Shown here: positions 11,901-25,300 of the stretch, one piece after another | Numbering within the stretch: position 1 is the stretch's first letter | Layout: each line of letters begins with the position of its first letter | Assembly: GCA_000727475.1 (NCBI GenBank) | Contig: KL647295.1 | Span: 3,786,830-3,850,829, forward strand | Direction of reading: 5' to 3' | Length of the DNA: 64,000 nucleotides | Source of the DNA: Sarcocystis neurona | Taxonomy: Eukaryota > Apicomplexa > Conoidasida > Eucoccidiorida > Sarcocystidae | Notes under the pieces: model-generated | Told to the model about the DNA's origin: nothing | Database searches by the model: none | What the model saw: the letters and a program-made list of their open reading frames with translations, nothing else | Translations under genes and position numbers: made by a program

Positions 11901-14900
11901 GTAGCAGCCGTGCTGCTGATGTGGCTCACCTTGCAAACTCGAACGCGCACGCAGTAGCAGCAACGCATTTATGTCCGACATTTGCTGTTGGAATAACGCG
12001 GTGGCGGCGTTGCTCGCTCTGCTGCTGTATCTTTTGCGCCTGGTTTCCATTCTCTCCTGCTGCTGCTGCTCCTTTGACTTCGGGGCTGCTGCTGCTCCTG
12101 CTCCGCCTGCACCGGCTGCTGCTTCTTCGACTTCTGCTGCTGCTGCTCTCCCTCCCGGTGAGCCTCTGCCGGCTGCTGCTCCTCCGGCTTCTGCTGCTGC
12201 TGCCGCTCCTCAACCGTTGCTGATCCTGCTGCGCCTGCTGCTGCTGGTGGTCTGCTGCGCTGCCGCTCCCCGTGCGCCTGGCGCGCCTGCTGCTGGTGAT
12301 GCTGTCATTTTCCTTTGTTCGGCGTTTCTGCTGCAGCACGTGCTTCTCCCCCCGCCGCAGCGGAGAGGCAGCGCCTGTCCTGCAAACCCAGTTGTTTCTT
12401 TCTCCAGCGGAGCTGCTGCTGCTGCTGCATCTGCTGCCGCTGCACGTACGCCTGCCGTCGCTCCCTCTCCGGCCGCTGCTCGCCCTCTCCGATCTTCATC
12501 ACCGCAGCCGCAGCAGCAGCAACGACAGCAGCGATGCTTCGTACACTTCGTGCCCCACGGATTATCAGCCCTTCTACCCATACGCTTCTTCTTCTCCTTT
12601 CTCTTCTTTTTCGTCGTCGTCTCGGTCATCTACTACTCGAGCTTCCTCTGGGCAGCCAACTTCTTCGTTTTCCTCCTCTGCCGCTCTCTCCTCGTCCTCC
12701 GGCTCTTCTTCTGCTGCTGCCTTTGAAACTTCGTGCACCTCTGCTTCTCTTTCTGGCTGTAAAGCTTGGTTCTCCGTCGCAGAAGGAGGTCACCACCGGG
12801 AGAACGGGTGCTGCTGCAGAAACGTGACCTTGCCTTCTTCTTCTTCTGCAGGAGCAGCAGCAGCAGCAGCAGACATTGGCTCCACCGTGGGAGTAGCAGC
12901 AGCAAGACCGGTGACACCGTCTGCTATGCCTGCTCCATTACCAACCGCCTGCAGCCTGCAAGAGCCACGCGAGGATTCTTCTTCTTCTTCCTCCCCGTTT
13001 TCCTCCTCCTGCTGCTGCTCAGCCGCACGCTCCAAAAAAAGCTCCATTACCTCTGCTGCTGCTTCTGGTGCTGCTGCTTCTGCTGCTGCTTCTGGTGCTG
13101 CTGCTTCTCCTGGTGCTGCTGCTTCTCCTGGTGCTGCTTCTGCTGCTGCTGGTGCTTCTGCTGCTGCGGTTCCACCTGCTACTGCTTCTGCTGCTGCTGG
13201 TCGAGCCGCTTGTGGGGACGCTTCAACGGAAAACTTCGCCTCTCGCCTTTTGGACTCGACGTCGCTCGCTGAATTTCAGGTGTACAGACACTTCATTCTC
13301 ACTCTCGTTTACCAAGCGATTTCTTCCTCCTGTCCTCCTCCCCGCGCCTCGCCTCTTCCTTTTTCTCCTTCGTTTTCTCTCTCTCTTCCCGCCTCTCGCT
13401 CGCCGAGTGAAACTTCGTTTGCTGCCGCTCCTCCCGCTGCTCCTCCGTCCTCCCAATCTTCTCCTCCTGCTGCTGGTGCAATTCTTGGCGAAAACAGCTG
13501 CTGCGGTCTGTCGACCGTGCCTCCGCCTCTCTCTGCTGCGCAGTCCGAAGACTGCTTCCCTGTTTCTGCGTCGGCTGCTGCTGCTGCTGTCTGCAGCGAT
13601 GTGCTGCTGCTCCCGCGATGTGGCAGCCTCACGTGCTGTGCCTGCATTTTTCTACCGGACATCTTTGCTGCTGCTGCTGCCACGCCTGCGTCAGCTGCTT
13701 CGAAGAATTGTATAAACTGCTTCATCCCGAGCGCTGCAGCGAGCAGCCCTGCTCCTCAAAGTAGCGGCGTTCCCTTCCCACGCTCTTCCTCTTCTTCGTC
13801 GTTGCCTCCGACGGCATGGGGGCCTTCTCCCGTCTCCTCGCTCTCCGTCTCCTCTCTCTCAACTGCTGCGTCCTCTTCCAGCGTTTCCTCCTCACTCTGC
13901 TCCTTCGCCCCGGCGTCTCCGTCTCCCGGTCTGCACTCGCCTTCCTGCTCCTTCGACTCCTTCCCGCCTTTCGCGACGGCGTCTCCGGCTGCTGCTGCTG
14001 CTGCCGCTTCTTCTTCTTTTGTTTCCTTTGCTTTCCGCCCGTACGCGCTGCTCCTCCCCACGCCGGCGACTGCATGGCTCCCTCCGCCGCCTGCGCTGCT
14101 GCAGTCTCTCTACGACTTCTCCTCAGAAAATGCTTGGCAACTGCAAGTCGACGCAGCTCCTCCGTTCTCGCTCCTCGCTTTCATTCAGAAATCTTTTGCT
14201 GCCGTCTCTGAACGCCGCCCAACCGTCTCTAGGACGTATCTCTGCAGTTCCGCCTCTCTTTTTACACCAAAAGCGGAACAGAAAGAAGACAAAGCAAGGA
14301 GCTTCCAGAACACCACGCATCCCCTTCCGTCTCCCCCGTCTCCGTCGCTAGTGTCTCCCTCGGCGCCGTCTCCGGAACTCCCACGGCGCTGCCGCGGCGA
14401 CAACAGCTCTGGCTGCTACGAGACGGCTTTTGCCGCGATTGCTGCAGTCGCCGTTCTTCAGGAGTCGGAGTCCGCGGAAGGAGAACACAAAAGTGCAGCT
14501 TGCGAAATAGCACCAGCAGCAGCAGCAAGCGAAGAAGGTGCTTCCAGTTGTTCCGCTGGTGCTGCTGTCTCTCCTGTTGCTGCTCCTGCAGCCGTCCCTG
14601 TTCCTGCTGTTGCCACTCCTGCTGTTGCCACTCCTGCCGCCGACGAGGTGGCCAGGACTTCCTCGCAGTTTCTACGGTTCGAGAAGGATTCAACGTCAAA
14701 GCGAGGTTCATTCTCCCACGCGTCGTCGCCTGCCGTTGCTGCGGAGCCAGGGGAAGATGCTGCTGCTGCTGCTAGCACTGCCGATACGTCGACAAACAGA
14801 AGTTGCTGCTGCTGCATCTGCCAGCTGACCGCCGAAGCGCAGCACGCTTTACTTGCTTCCCTAGACCCGACGTCTCTTGCTGCTTTCGCGTGCACCTGCA

Positions 14901-17900
14901 ACAGCCACCTGCTGCTGGCCGAGCCCGTGGTACCAGGGTTGCCCAAGATGATCGGTGATGAGTTCACTTCTCAGTCCCTGCTGCACGCCCTGGAAGAGGA
15001 GGAAGAGCAGCAGGAGCTGCAGCAACGGCAGCAGTCTGGTGCGGGTGGGACCGGCTGCAGCAGCAGCAGAAGGCGCATCGGAGGACTGTTTCAACACCAA
15101 ACGCATGCGCTGCTGTGGCTGCGCCAGAGAGAAAGAGATTGTCTTTGTCAAGCCCCGTCCCTCGCTTTCTCTTCGCCTGACGCTGCTGCTGCTGAACTGC
15201 GGTCTTCTTTCGAGTTTTCTCGTTTTGCTGTCCCGAGCTGCGCTTCTTTTCCGATGCCCGGTCCTTCCGTCTCAGCCTCTGCTGCCATCGCCGGCAGTCC
15301 CTCCGTAGTTAGCTGCGTTGCCGTGGCGAGCAGTCCTCCTGGAGGGGCGTGCTGCGGGTATCAGATGCAGGAGCCGAGCGAAGAAAAACAGCGCGCAGCA
15401 GCACAGCAAGGCGTTGACAGCAGCAGAAGTGCCGCTGGTGTCACTGCTACCGGGGGAGGACAGCAGCAAGCAGCACAGACAGCAGAGGAAAGCAGCAACA
15501 TCCTGCCTGTCTCCGTAGAGCCAAAGAAGGGGTCGTACGACGCTGTTGACGTGTGTGGAAGTTGTCTGCAGAAAAGAACTGTCTCCGCAGAAATACCCCG
15601 CGGCAGCAGCAGGGGCTGCAGACAACCGTGCTGCTGCAACTGCAGAGACAGCCACTTCGAAGCGTCTGCTGCTGCAGGGGACCAGCAGGACCCCGGGCAG
15701 CCAAGAGAGCAGCAGCAAGGTCAGCCGCAGCCAAGAGAGCAGCAGCGGGTGCTGCAAGAATGGGGTCCAGCCCAGCACCAGCAGCACACGCGAAGGCACG
15801 GGATGTGGGAGCAGCACCACGTGGCAGACTGGCAGCCGCAGCAGCAGCGGGCAGCACACGTGACGTTTTTCAAAGAGAGAGAGGGGGAAATGAGGAACCT
15901 GATGGACTGCAGGGCGGCAGATGACGCGCTCAAATTTCTCTCCCGCTGGTGCGAGCTGCAGTTGCCGGACGACTCCTGGGTGCTCGGTTTTCGGCAAAAC
16001 ACGCGCCAACCCGAGCACCAGCATCAGGGAGAACAGCACCAGCAAGCAGAGGAGGAGCAGCAGCAAGAAGAGCAGCAGCAAGAAGAGAAGCAGCAAAAAG
16101 CAGAGAAGCAGCAGCAAGACGAGGAAGAGCAACAAGCCGAGCAGCAGCAGCAGGCCGAGCAGCAGCAGCAGGCCGAGCAGCAGCAGCAGCAGGCAGAGCG
16201 ACAGCAGCAAGGGGCAGCCGGTGGTGCGGCGGCAGTAAGAGAGCAACAGCAGATGGCGCAGTGGCAGCAGGTGCAGCCGAAAAAGGAGGAGGAGAAATAT
16301 TTTGGAAGGGGAGAACGCAGAAATCAGGAGAATCATTACGAATTGCAGGAAGGTCTTCTTCTTCAGCAGCAAGACCTACCGCAGCAGCAAGCGGAGGAAG
16401 CAGCAGGCGAAGAGGAGCAGGCTGGAGTCCTGAGGCAACGAAGAAGGAAGAGAGGACGCGCAAGGAGTCTGCATGCGCGTGGAAGTCTGCGGAAGAAGCA
16501 GCAGCAGCAAGGGCTGGCAGGAGCAGGGCAGCAGCCGCAAATGACCGAGGAGACGGACGAGGCGCTGCAGGGGCAGGCCGCAGAGGAACACGAGGCGCAA
16601 CAGCAACAGCAACAGCACGGGGCAGAACAACTGCAGCAGCAGGGAGGAGTCTTGGGCAGGAGAAAGCTGGAGCAGCAGTTCGACGAGGAGAGGAAGCCCG
16701 CAGAGAAGCAGAAGCAGCAGCAGGAGCAGGCGACTCTGCAGCAGCAGGTGCAGGAGAAGAGGGAAACTGCAGGGGAGCAGAAGCAGCCGCAGGAGCCGAT
16801 GGCTTTGCACCAGCAGTTGCAGCAGAAACGGACAGAAGGGGAGGAGTGGCAGGAGCAGCAGACGAAGGCGTCTTCGACAGCAGCAGAAGCAATAACGCAG
16901 CAGCAGCAGCGCCGTGGGGGACCAACCGCAACGGCGGAGGACAAGGAGGTACTTTTGACTGATCGTCTGGCGCGTCGTAAATGCTGGGAAGAAGGGTGCA
17001 GCAGTATTTCTCCTGCGTTGTCCTCTTCTGTCTTCTCTTCTGTATCCTCTTCTTTGTCTTCATCTTCTGCTTCTGCTTCTTCTTTATCGTACTCGTCTTC
17101 TTCTTCAGAAAGAGAGTGTCTAACTTACCGCTTGCTCGTGACGGAAGGAGCTTCGTTGACGTGCTTCTGCGGGTCTCACCCAGCAGCATATCAACGAGAA
17201 GAAGGAGAAGAAGAAGAAGGAAGCAGCGCTGCGCAGCCCACAGAGACATGGGAGGAAGAAGTCGTCCCGCCTGCACCTTCGGCAACAACGAAGAAGCGGG
17301 CGCAGCAGCAGCAGCAGCAAGAGGAACAGCAGCAGGAGCAGCAGGAGGACGCACAGCAGGAACAGCAGCAAGCACGCGAGAGAGACTTGAGCAGCAGCGG
17401 GAAGCTTGGAAAGAGAAGAGAAGCCCGTCGCACAACAGGCAGCAGATGCAGCAGCAGCAACAGCAACAGGCGCAGACATAGCAGGTGCAGCAGCAACACG
17501 TTCGACTTCAGGGACAAGAGCAGTTTCGGGAGGAGCAGCAGCAGCTACCAGAACAGCAGTAGGTACCCAGGCAGCGGCACGAGCGCCTCGAAGAGCTGCT
17601 TCAGGAGGTCTGCGAACGGCAGGCGTTTCAGCAATAACAGCAGCAGCAGCGGAGACGAGAGGGAAGACGCGTTTCGCGGGGGACACGAGAGCCTGGCTTC
17701 TGTCAAAGCAACTGCAGCAGCCTCGGGGGAAGCTGCAGAGGAGCACTTTGCTGGCTTCTCGTGGAGAGATTTCAAAGCCGGCGCCTTCTCGCTCTATATC
17801 AGCAGTGATAGAAGAATGAGTTTTATCGGCTTCAGCACGGCGTTCCTTGCTGCTAGTGCTGCTGCAGCAGCAACAGCGGCGTCTCACGAGCAGCAGCAGC

Positions 17901-19270
17901 AGCAGCTGCCGACAGATCCATCGGGCGCTCCAGGACTGCAGCAGGGCGTCCCGGAGGCCCGGCTCGGGAGAAAGGCTGCCGCGTCAGTATCGCTACAGCA
18001 ACAGCAGGAACAGCAGGAGCACCACGAGCAGCAGGAACAGCAGCAATGGGAGCCACAACAGCAGCTGCGGCAGCATGTGCAACAACAGCAGCAGCAGGTT
18101 GTACAGCAGCAGCAGCATGTACAGCAACAACATCAGCAGGTGCAGCAGCGGCAGCAGCAGCATGTAGAGCAGCAGGTGCAGCATTGGCATGTAGAGCAGC
18201 AGCAGCATGTACAGCAGCAGCTGCAGGGAGAGAAGGAGGAGCAGGATCTTGGCGTGTCTGTGTTGCCAGTGCGCGGCTGGGCAGCGGTGGGCAGCGGAGG
18301 AAGAGGCGGTTTGTTCTGCGACGACCCGGGCCTCGGGAAGACGTTGACGATGCTCGCCGTTGCTGTGAAGTCGCGAGGCAGACTGCCGCGCCTGCCGCCC
18401 CTCGTGCGTGCCGGGTTGCTGGCTGCTGCAACTTCCGGGTCTATGTACACCGCAGCAGTCCCGCACGCGTCCGAAGGAAGGATGCACAGCCCCGTGGCTC
18501 TGTCAAGCGACGAGCGGAAGAAAAAGAGAGACAGCCGGAGAAGTGCGAAGGGCCACAGCCGCGCGACAAAAATGTCGTGTGCGGGTGTCTCGTCTCCTCT
18601 GCCAGTCGCAGCAGCGACAGCAACCGAAGAAGGAGCAGCGGAAGATGCCGGAGACAAGGAGAGTTCTGACCAGGGCGTGGACCAACAGCAGAAGCAGGAA
18701 GAGGAGGAGGAGGAAGAGCAGCAGGTGGAGGAAGCCCAGCAGCGGCACAGAAGAACAAGAAGAGAGCAGCAGCAGCACGAAGCGGGAAGAGGAACACAGA
18801 GACGGCGACAGCAGCGCGAAAGCTTCAGGAGACACGGAGGAGAAGATGATGTACAGGGCTGCAGAGGAGAAACATCAAGCAGCTGGATAAGCGAACAGCA
18901 GCAGCCAGTCAGAAAAACACTGTTATTCGAGGACCCACACGTCGACGTAGAAGAGACACGGGAAATGAAGAAGGAGGAAGAGGAAGACGCGAGAGTGACA
19001 GCGACAGCGGCGGGAGAAAACGAACGGCAGGTTGTGACGCAGCAGCAGAAGTGCGAACGTTCGAATCGCGTGGGGCACCAGCCCTGCTGTGCAGCTCAAC
19101 AGACGCAGATCCACACGACGCAGCAGCAACAGCAGCAACAGGAGGAGAAGGAGCAACAAAGACAGCAACAGCAACAGAGACAGCAGCAACAACAGAGACA
19201 GCGACAACATCAGAGACAGCAGCAGCAACAAAGACGGCAGCATCAACAGAGACAGCAGCAACGACAGAGA

Positions 19271-19302
<32 letters not shown>

Positions 19303-22300
19303 ACAGCAGCAGCAAGAGGGGCAGCAGCAAGAGGGGCAGCAGCCGTCGTGGCGTCTCGCTCGTGGCGCCGAGACGCTACGTGAGGAGCAAGGAGACAGCG
19401 AGGGAGACGCGAACGAAGCAGAGACCGGGGGCCCGTCTCTTCTCTCACGAGTGGGCGAGCAGAATTTCGTTTGGAAGGTGGACGCTCGAGACGTGGAAAT
19501 GTTTTTAAAGGAAAAAGGTACACTTTCACAATACACGTCCTCGTGTCTTTGCCTGCAGACGTTAACCAGCCGGATAGTCGGCGCATGCAAAACTCTCGCG
19601 CTCCTCTCGCTTCCTGTCTCTCCATCTACATCTATTTGTGTATACCCATTCCTACATACACACGTATTTATCCGTATGTGTGTATATATGTGTATGTGCG
19701 TGTCCTTGCTGCGTGGCGCGCGCATGTTGCTCTCGCTGTGTCTCCGGTGGAAAATGCCAATTTTTATACGTCCCAGGAGTGCGGGCGGGGCTTGTGGCTC
19801 TGTGTCTCTGTGTGTGGCTTCCTTTCGCTGTCTCCGTCTCCTTTTCTTCTTCCCTTCCCATCGACTAATGAAGCTGCGGAGAGCCGTCCCACGCCCCTTC
19901 TCTCTAATTCATGTATGTATAGAAGCAATGCATGCACCTACATGTGTGTCCTCCTGAGACGCACGGACACACACATAAACAGAGACACCTCCGTATAGAG
20001 ACCTCTCCGTAGATATATTTGTATATACATATATACGAGAAATCTACTTATAAAGACAGATACCTCAACATAGAGGTATGCTAAACATACATATAAATAT
20101 ATATGTGGAGAAGAGAGAGAGACACACACACGTACATACACTCATACACATACACACAGAGAGCTCCGTATAGACCCATACATGGATATATTTGTCCATA
20201 CGCATGCACGCGGGTCTGTCGTCGTTTTTTGATGAATGCACCAATTTTCTTCGATTCGGCTTGTCCAATATATATACCTATATGTGTATCCTTCTGCATG
20301 CGTGTCCCGGTGTCTCTCCCTCTGCCTCTCCTGTCGGCAAGTGCTGCTGCCGTTCGTCACTGTGCTGCTTGGTGGTCACGGCAGTCTCTTTCTGTGTGCG
20401 TCTCCTCGTGTCTTTTTGTCTTTTTCTTCTCTTCTCTAAACATCCTCCACCCGTCCTGTCTTCTTCTTCTGCGCTGGCGCGCCGTCGGTGACTGCCGTCT
20501 GCTGCTGCGATCTGCGTCCAGGCTTCCCCAGTGCGTTCCACGCCCGGCAGCTGAACCCCCTGCTGCAAGTTCCCCACGTCTCGCCGTGTCGCTCTTCCTC
20601 TTCTTTACCCGTCTCCTTCTCCTCGGCCTCCGAATCCTGCTGCTCCTCCTCGTCATCACCCGGGTCCCGTGTCTCGTCCACCGCCCGCCACGCCGTCGCG
20701 GGGATCGGCAGAGACGCCGCTCCCACAGCAGCAGCAGCAGCACAGCAACGGCAGCGGCACAGCACCAGCAGCAGCTGCAGCGGCATCGCGGCGGCAGCAG
20801 CAGCAGCCGAAGCGGCAGCTGCCAAAAATGCCTTCCGAGGTCGCAGCATGCGTCGGCCTCGGTATTTCTACGCGTACTCATCGGTACCTCGCTGCAGCAG
20901 CCTCGGCACTGCGTCACGCAGCAGCAGTGTGGACACGTACCATATATACATATATAGACAATTTTTAGAGAGATACACACACACACACACACTTACATAC
21001 ACATATACAATACAGATACGTGAACAGAAATATATTTATATACACAGACAGAAAGGGGAAGAGAGACACAACTCTGTATAGGTCCATAGAGAGACGTATG
21101 TATATACGCATGCATACATATATATATAATGGATAAAGGCGACGACCGGTACATAACACATATATCTACATAAACGTATATGTACTAGATAGAGACACAG
21201 ACACACACACACAGCCCTATTTATTGAGAGACCCATACACCGACCAAGGTATTTACAGGTGTGTACAAAATACATACGTATAAAGACAGACAGGTATTCG
21301 ATACATAGACGCACACATTTATAGAGAGAGAGGTAGACAAACAGAGACAGACGGAGATCCGTAGATATATGTATGTGTATGTGTATGTGTATATACACAC
21401 GTTAAAATGTAAGCCACAGCGTATGTCTGTATTTCTGCGTATATGCCTATATACACATATGTATGTATACGCACACCAGGCAGAGAGACCAGACTGGTGT
21501 ATTTATACATACGTACGTGCACGCAGGACTATTTTTGTCCGTCTTCCACTAATTGATATTCTCTCTGTGTGTGTCTCCTCTCCTCTGCTTTCCTCTGTCT
21601 CCGTCTCTCCCTCTGTCTCCGTCTCTCCCTCTGTCCCAGTGTCTCCCTCTCTCCGTGTCTCCGTCTCCGTCTCTCTGCGTCTCCCTCTGTCTTCTTGTCT
21701 CCCTGTGCTGTGTCTCCCTGTCTCAATCTATGCTTCCCCTCTCTCTGTGTTCTCTTCTTCTCCTCTCTTTCTTTTTCTCCTTCCATTTATATGTGGCCCT
21801 TTGGACCGGTATGTGTGTGTGTGTGTGTGTTTCCTTTATTAGCCGGAGATATCGTCGATTCCTCCTGCGCTGCTGCAGGCAGCGGCAGCAGCGACTCCGA
21901 GTGCCGAGGCGTTTTTGCATGCGCCTCCGGTGCGGCAGGTGGTGCAGCAGCTTCGGACGAAGCAACTGCTGACGGAAGAAGATTTCGCGTCTTCAGCCGA
22001 CGCTGCAGCCCGCGGAAACACCCTTCGCAAATTGAAGAAACTCTACCAGCAGCTGTCGACGGTCGGAAGTCCCACACCTGCTGCAGCGCACACCCACCAG
22101 CGCCCCCACACACAGCAGCACAGCAGCAACAGAGAACGGAGCACGGGCGCGCACAGCAGCAGGACGTGAGAACACCGCAGCAGGAAGGCAGGAACCCAGC
22201 AACACTACGATAGAGGGAACAGCGCCAGAAGCATCGCAGAGCGGATAGGTCTACACTGATTAACCAGAAACGCAGGGGTTCGCAGTCTGCTCCGTCTTCT

Positions 22301-25300
22301 TCTTTTTCACGCCGCTCCGTCCGCCGGCCTCTCTCTGTGTCTCCCTCTCCGTCTGTGTGTCTCACGCTGTCTCCCGCTGCCTTCCTGTCTCCCTCTGTGC
22401 GTGTGTGTCTCCCTCTCCGTGTCTCCCCCCCCCCCTGTCTCCGTTTCTCTTTGCGTGTCTCCCGCCCTTTCTCTCTGTCTCCGCTGTTTGGTGAGACCAT
22501 CAGAAGTGCCTTTCGTTCATGTATACAGAGAGAGACATGTCTCCGTGTATATACACCTGTCTACTATTTATACGGATATGTGTGTACGCAGAATTTGTGT
22601 ATGTATGCGTATACGCGTATTTGTTAGGAGGCGCATGCATTTGTATAACCGTCCTCTTCTCTCCCCGTCTCTCTTCTGAATTGCCCGCCAACTACAAGTA
22701 GCTAGTACGCCCATCTGTAGATCCTTTGTTGTGTGTCTCCTTTCCTCTTCCTTCTTCTTTGTCTTCTGTGTTGCGTGTCCGCTACTCTCCAGCCTTTTCC
22801 TCTCTGAATATAAAGAGTGTCTCGCCACCTCCACTTCTCCCCTTCTCTTCCTCTATATGTGTATATGTGTGTACGTGTCTGCGCACACGTATTTTCCTGT
22901 CCGCCGCTCGCTCTTACTTTCTCGCTCTCTCTTCGTCTCTATCCCGCTCCCTCTCCCTGTCTTTCCCTCACTGTTTGTCTCTTTTCTTGTCGGTTCGGCT
23001 TATCATGCCCCTCACTTCTGTCCCCTCGACCCTCCACGGCTACCTACAGACAGGATTGTGGGACACTTGCTCTGACGCCGCTGTGTGGGGTGGACGTTTA
23101 CAGACTTTGAAAGGGAAGGGAGAAGAACCGAATGAATTGCTGCGTCGTCTAATTGCACAGCGTCTCTCTGTGCAACAAGCAACTTTGCAATCAGCTCGTC
23201 GATTTCTTCGCCTACGTGACCCTTCCGACGCCTTCTCTGCTCCTGCTGTTCCTGCTGCTGCTGCCGTTCCTGCTGCTGCCCGTGATTCTGAGGGGACGCG
23301 AGGAGAGGAGAAAAGAAGAGCAGCAGCAGAGCAGCACCGCACGCTGGAGCAACTCTTTCAGAACGTGACCGAAGAAGAACTGCGGGCACTTCTCCCTGTC
23401 TCAAAACCCGGCTCGGGTCCTGCAGGAGACGAGACACCAGAATTTCTGTTATCCGCAGCAACTCTCATTATATGTCCGGCAGTGTTAGTGAGTCATTGGC
23501 GCGTAGAAGTGGAAAAATGGTTTGGGTGGCCCCACTGCGATGAAGCGGATCGCCTCAAGGTACGAAGAAAACGCCGGGTGTTACTGCTGCTCACCGCATT
23601 GCGGGTGTACGTAAACCACAGACGGGGTGTATGTACACCGCACACGGGATGTATATACATCGCAGACGGGGTGTGTGTACACCGCAGACGGGGTGTGTGT
23701 ACACCGCAGACGGAGTGTACGTACACCGCAGACGGAGTGTACATACACCGCAGACGGAGGATACGTACACCGCAGACGGAGTGTACGTACACCGCAGACG
23801 GCGTTTATGTACAGTGCAGACGGGGTGTATGTACGCCGCAGACGGGATGTGCGTACGCACCCCCGAAGGTCGTCTGCAGCCGTCTTGTGTCGTTTCCAGC
23901 CATCGTAGGAGGCTGTGAGGAGGGACACTGTGCGAAGGGAGGGAGACGAGGGGAAGGACCTGCCTCGCTGCAGAACAATGCAGGGACTCGGTGCGGGAGC
24001 GGGGAAGTGTGTCTCTCTCTCTGTGGTGTATGTACACCTGAAGACGAGACCAGCAGTCCCCAGCAGCAGCAGCAGCGGGTCTGTCAGCTTCAGGCGAGGA
24101 GAAACCTCCACGCGCCCGCTTTCCCAGAGTCACGTAGAAATAATAAAGCTTGCGTCGTGTCGCCGCTCGCATGCACAGTGTCAAACGTGTGGACACCGGG
24201 TGTACGTACACCGCAACCCCCGCGTTTTTCACTCAGTTCCTTTAAACTCTCAACAAACTGTCTTGCCCCCTCACGTGGGGATATCCTCCCTTTCATTAGT
24301 CGGGAGGCAGGCTTTTTCAGAAGAGGCCTGAATGTGAAGAGCTAGCACACATCGACAGGGCCGAGCATGGGCGGAATGCTTCTTCCTATGAACCAAAGTA
24401 TATATATGTGTATGTATGTATACATATATATATACATATTTATGCATATATATATATATAAATATGTATGTATGTGTCTATACGTATGTGTGTGTGTATG
24501 TATTTGGGTATGTATGTATGTATGTATATATGTATACATATACCTATGTATGTATTTCTGTATGCATATGAGTATATACATATGTGTATGGACATATTGA
24601 ATGGTTATGGAGAGGCGGTAGTAGGAGATGTTGTATATATTCGTAGAATTTAAGGGGGAACTGCATGTTACTGGAAGTTCTTTCTCTTCCGTCTGCGCGT
24701 TCCTCTTGCTCCTTTCACTCTCTTGAACGTGGGACGTCTAAGTACATCTTGCAATCCACACACATTTCGAATGTGTATTTTCCTCTACTTTATACAAAAC
24801 TTTTGTACGATATGTATACAGGGGAATATCTTCCTCTATGTCTGTGGGTTGTCTCTGGTCATGTTCACGTGTAAAGCATTTATATCAATGTCTGCCTTTA
24901 TCTCTTTGTATACAAAGACTTCCAACGTACACGTATAGATACACATATGTAGATACTGATTTATGTGTGCATATATGTGTCCATATATATACACCTGAAC
25001 ATACATATACACAGATGTATACACACGCATATATATATATATATGTATACCTACATATAGATACAGATACGTACATACACATATATGTACATACGAATAC
25101 ATACATACGCATATATATACGTACAAGCACACACGTATAGATATATATACATACACACACATACACCTATGGAGATACACATAACCCTGCACGAGAGTAT
25201 ACGTACATATACCTACATATAGATGAATTTACATATATACGCATACGTATCTACGTACACATATATAGGTACAGGTGTAGACGGTAGTGTGGTTTGTGCA

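Noticed and set aside
11811..11901. Signal-peptide-like MGLRLFLGGFLCLSAILL
   Set aside because: It ends after 30 codons, with no convincing donor or following exon.
15272..17435. Long minus-strand ORFs (up to about 500 codons) of Leu, Ala or Cys runs
   Set aside because: They mirror CAG repeats of the SNF2 coding exon. The plus strand has the conserved ATPase motifs.
20436..20849. Minus-strand ORF with acidic GDDEEEQQDSEAEEKETGK stretch
   Set aside because: Opposite to exon 3, whose plus-strand phase fits both neighbours. Acidic runs arise from reading TCCTCG/CTTCTC repeats backwards.
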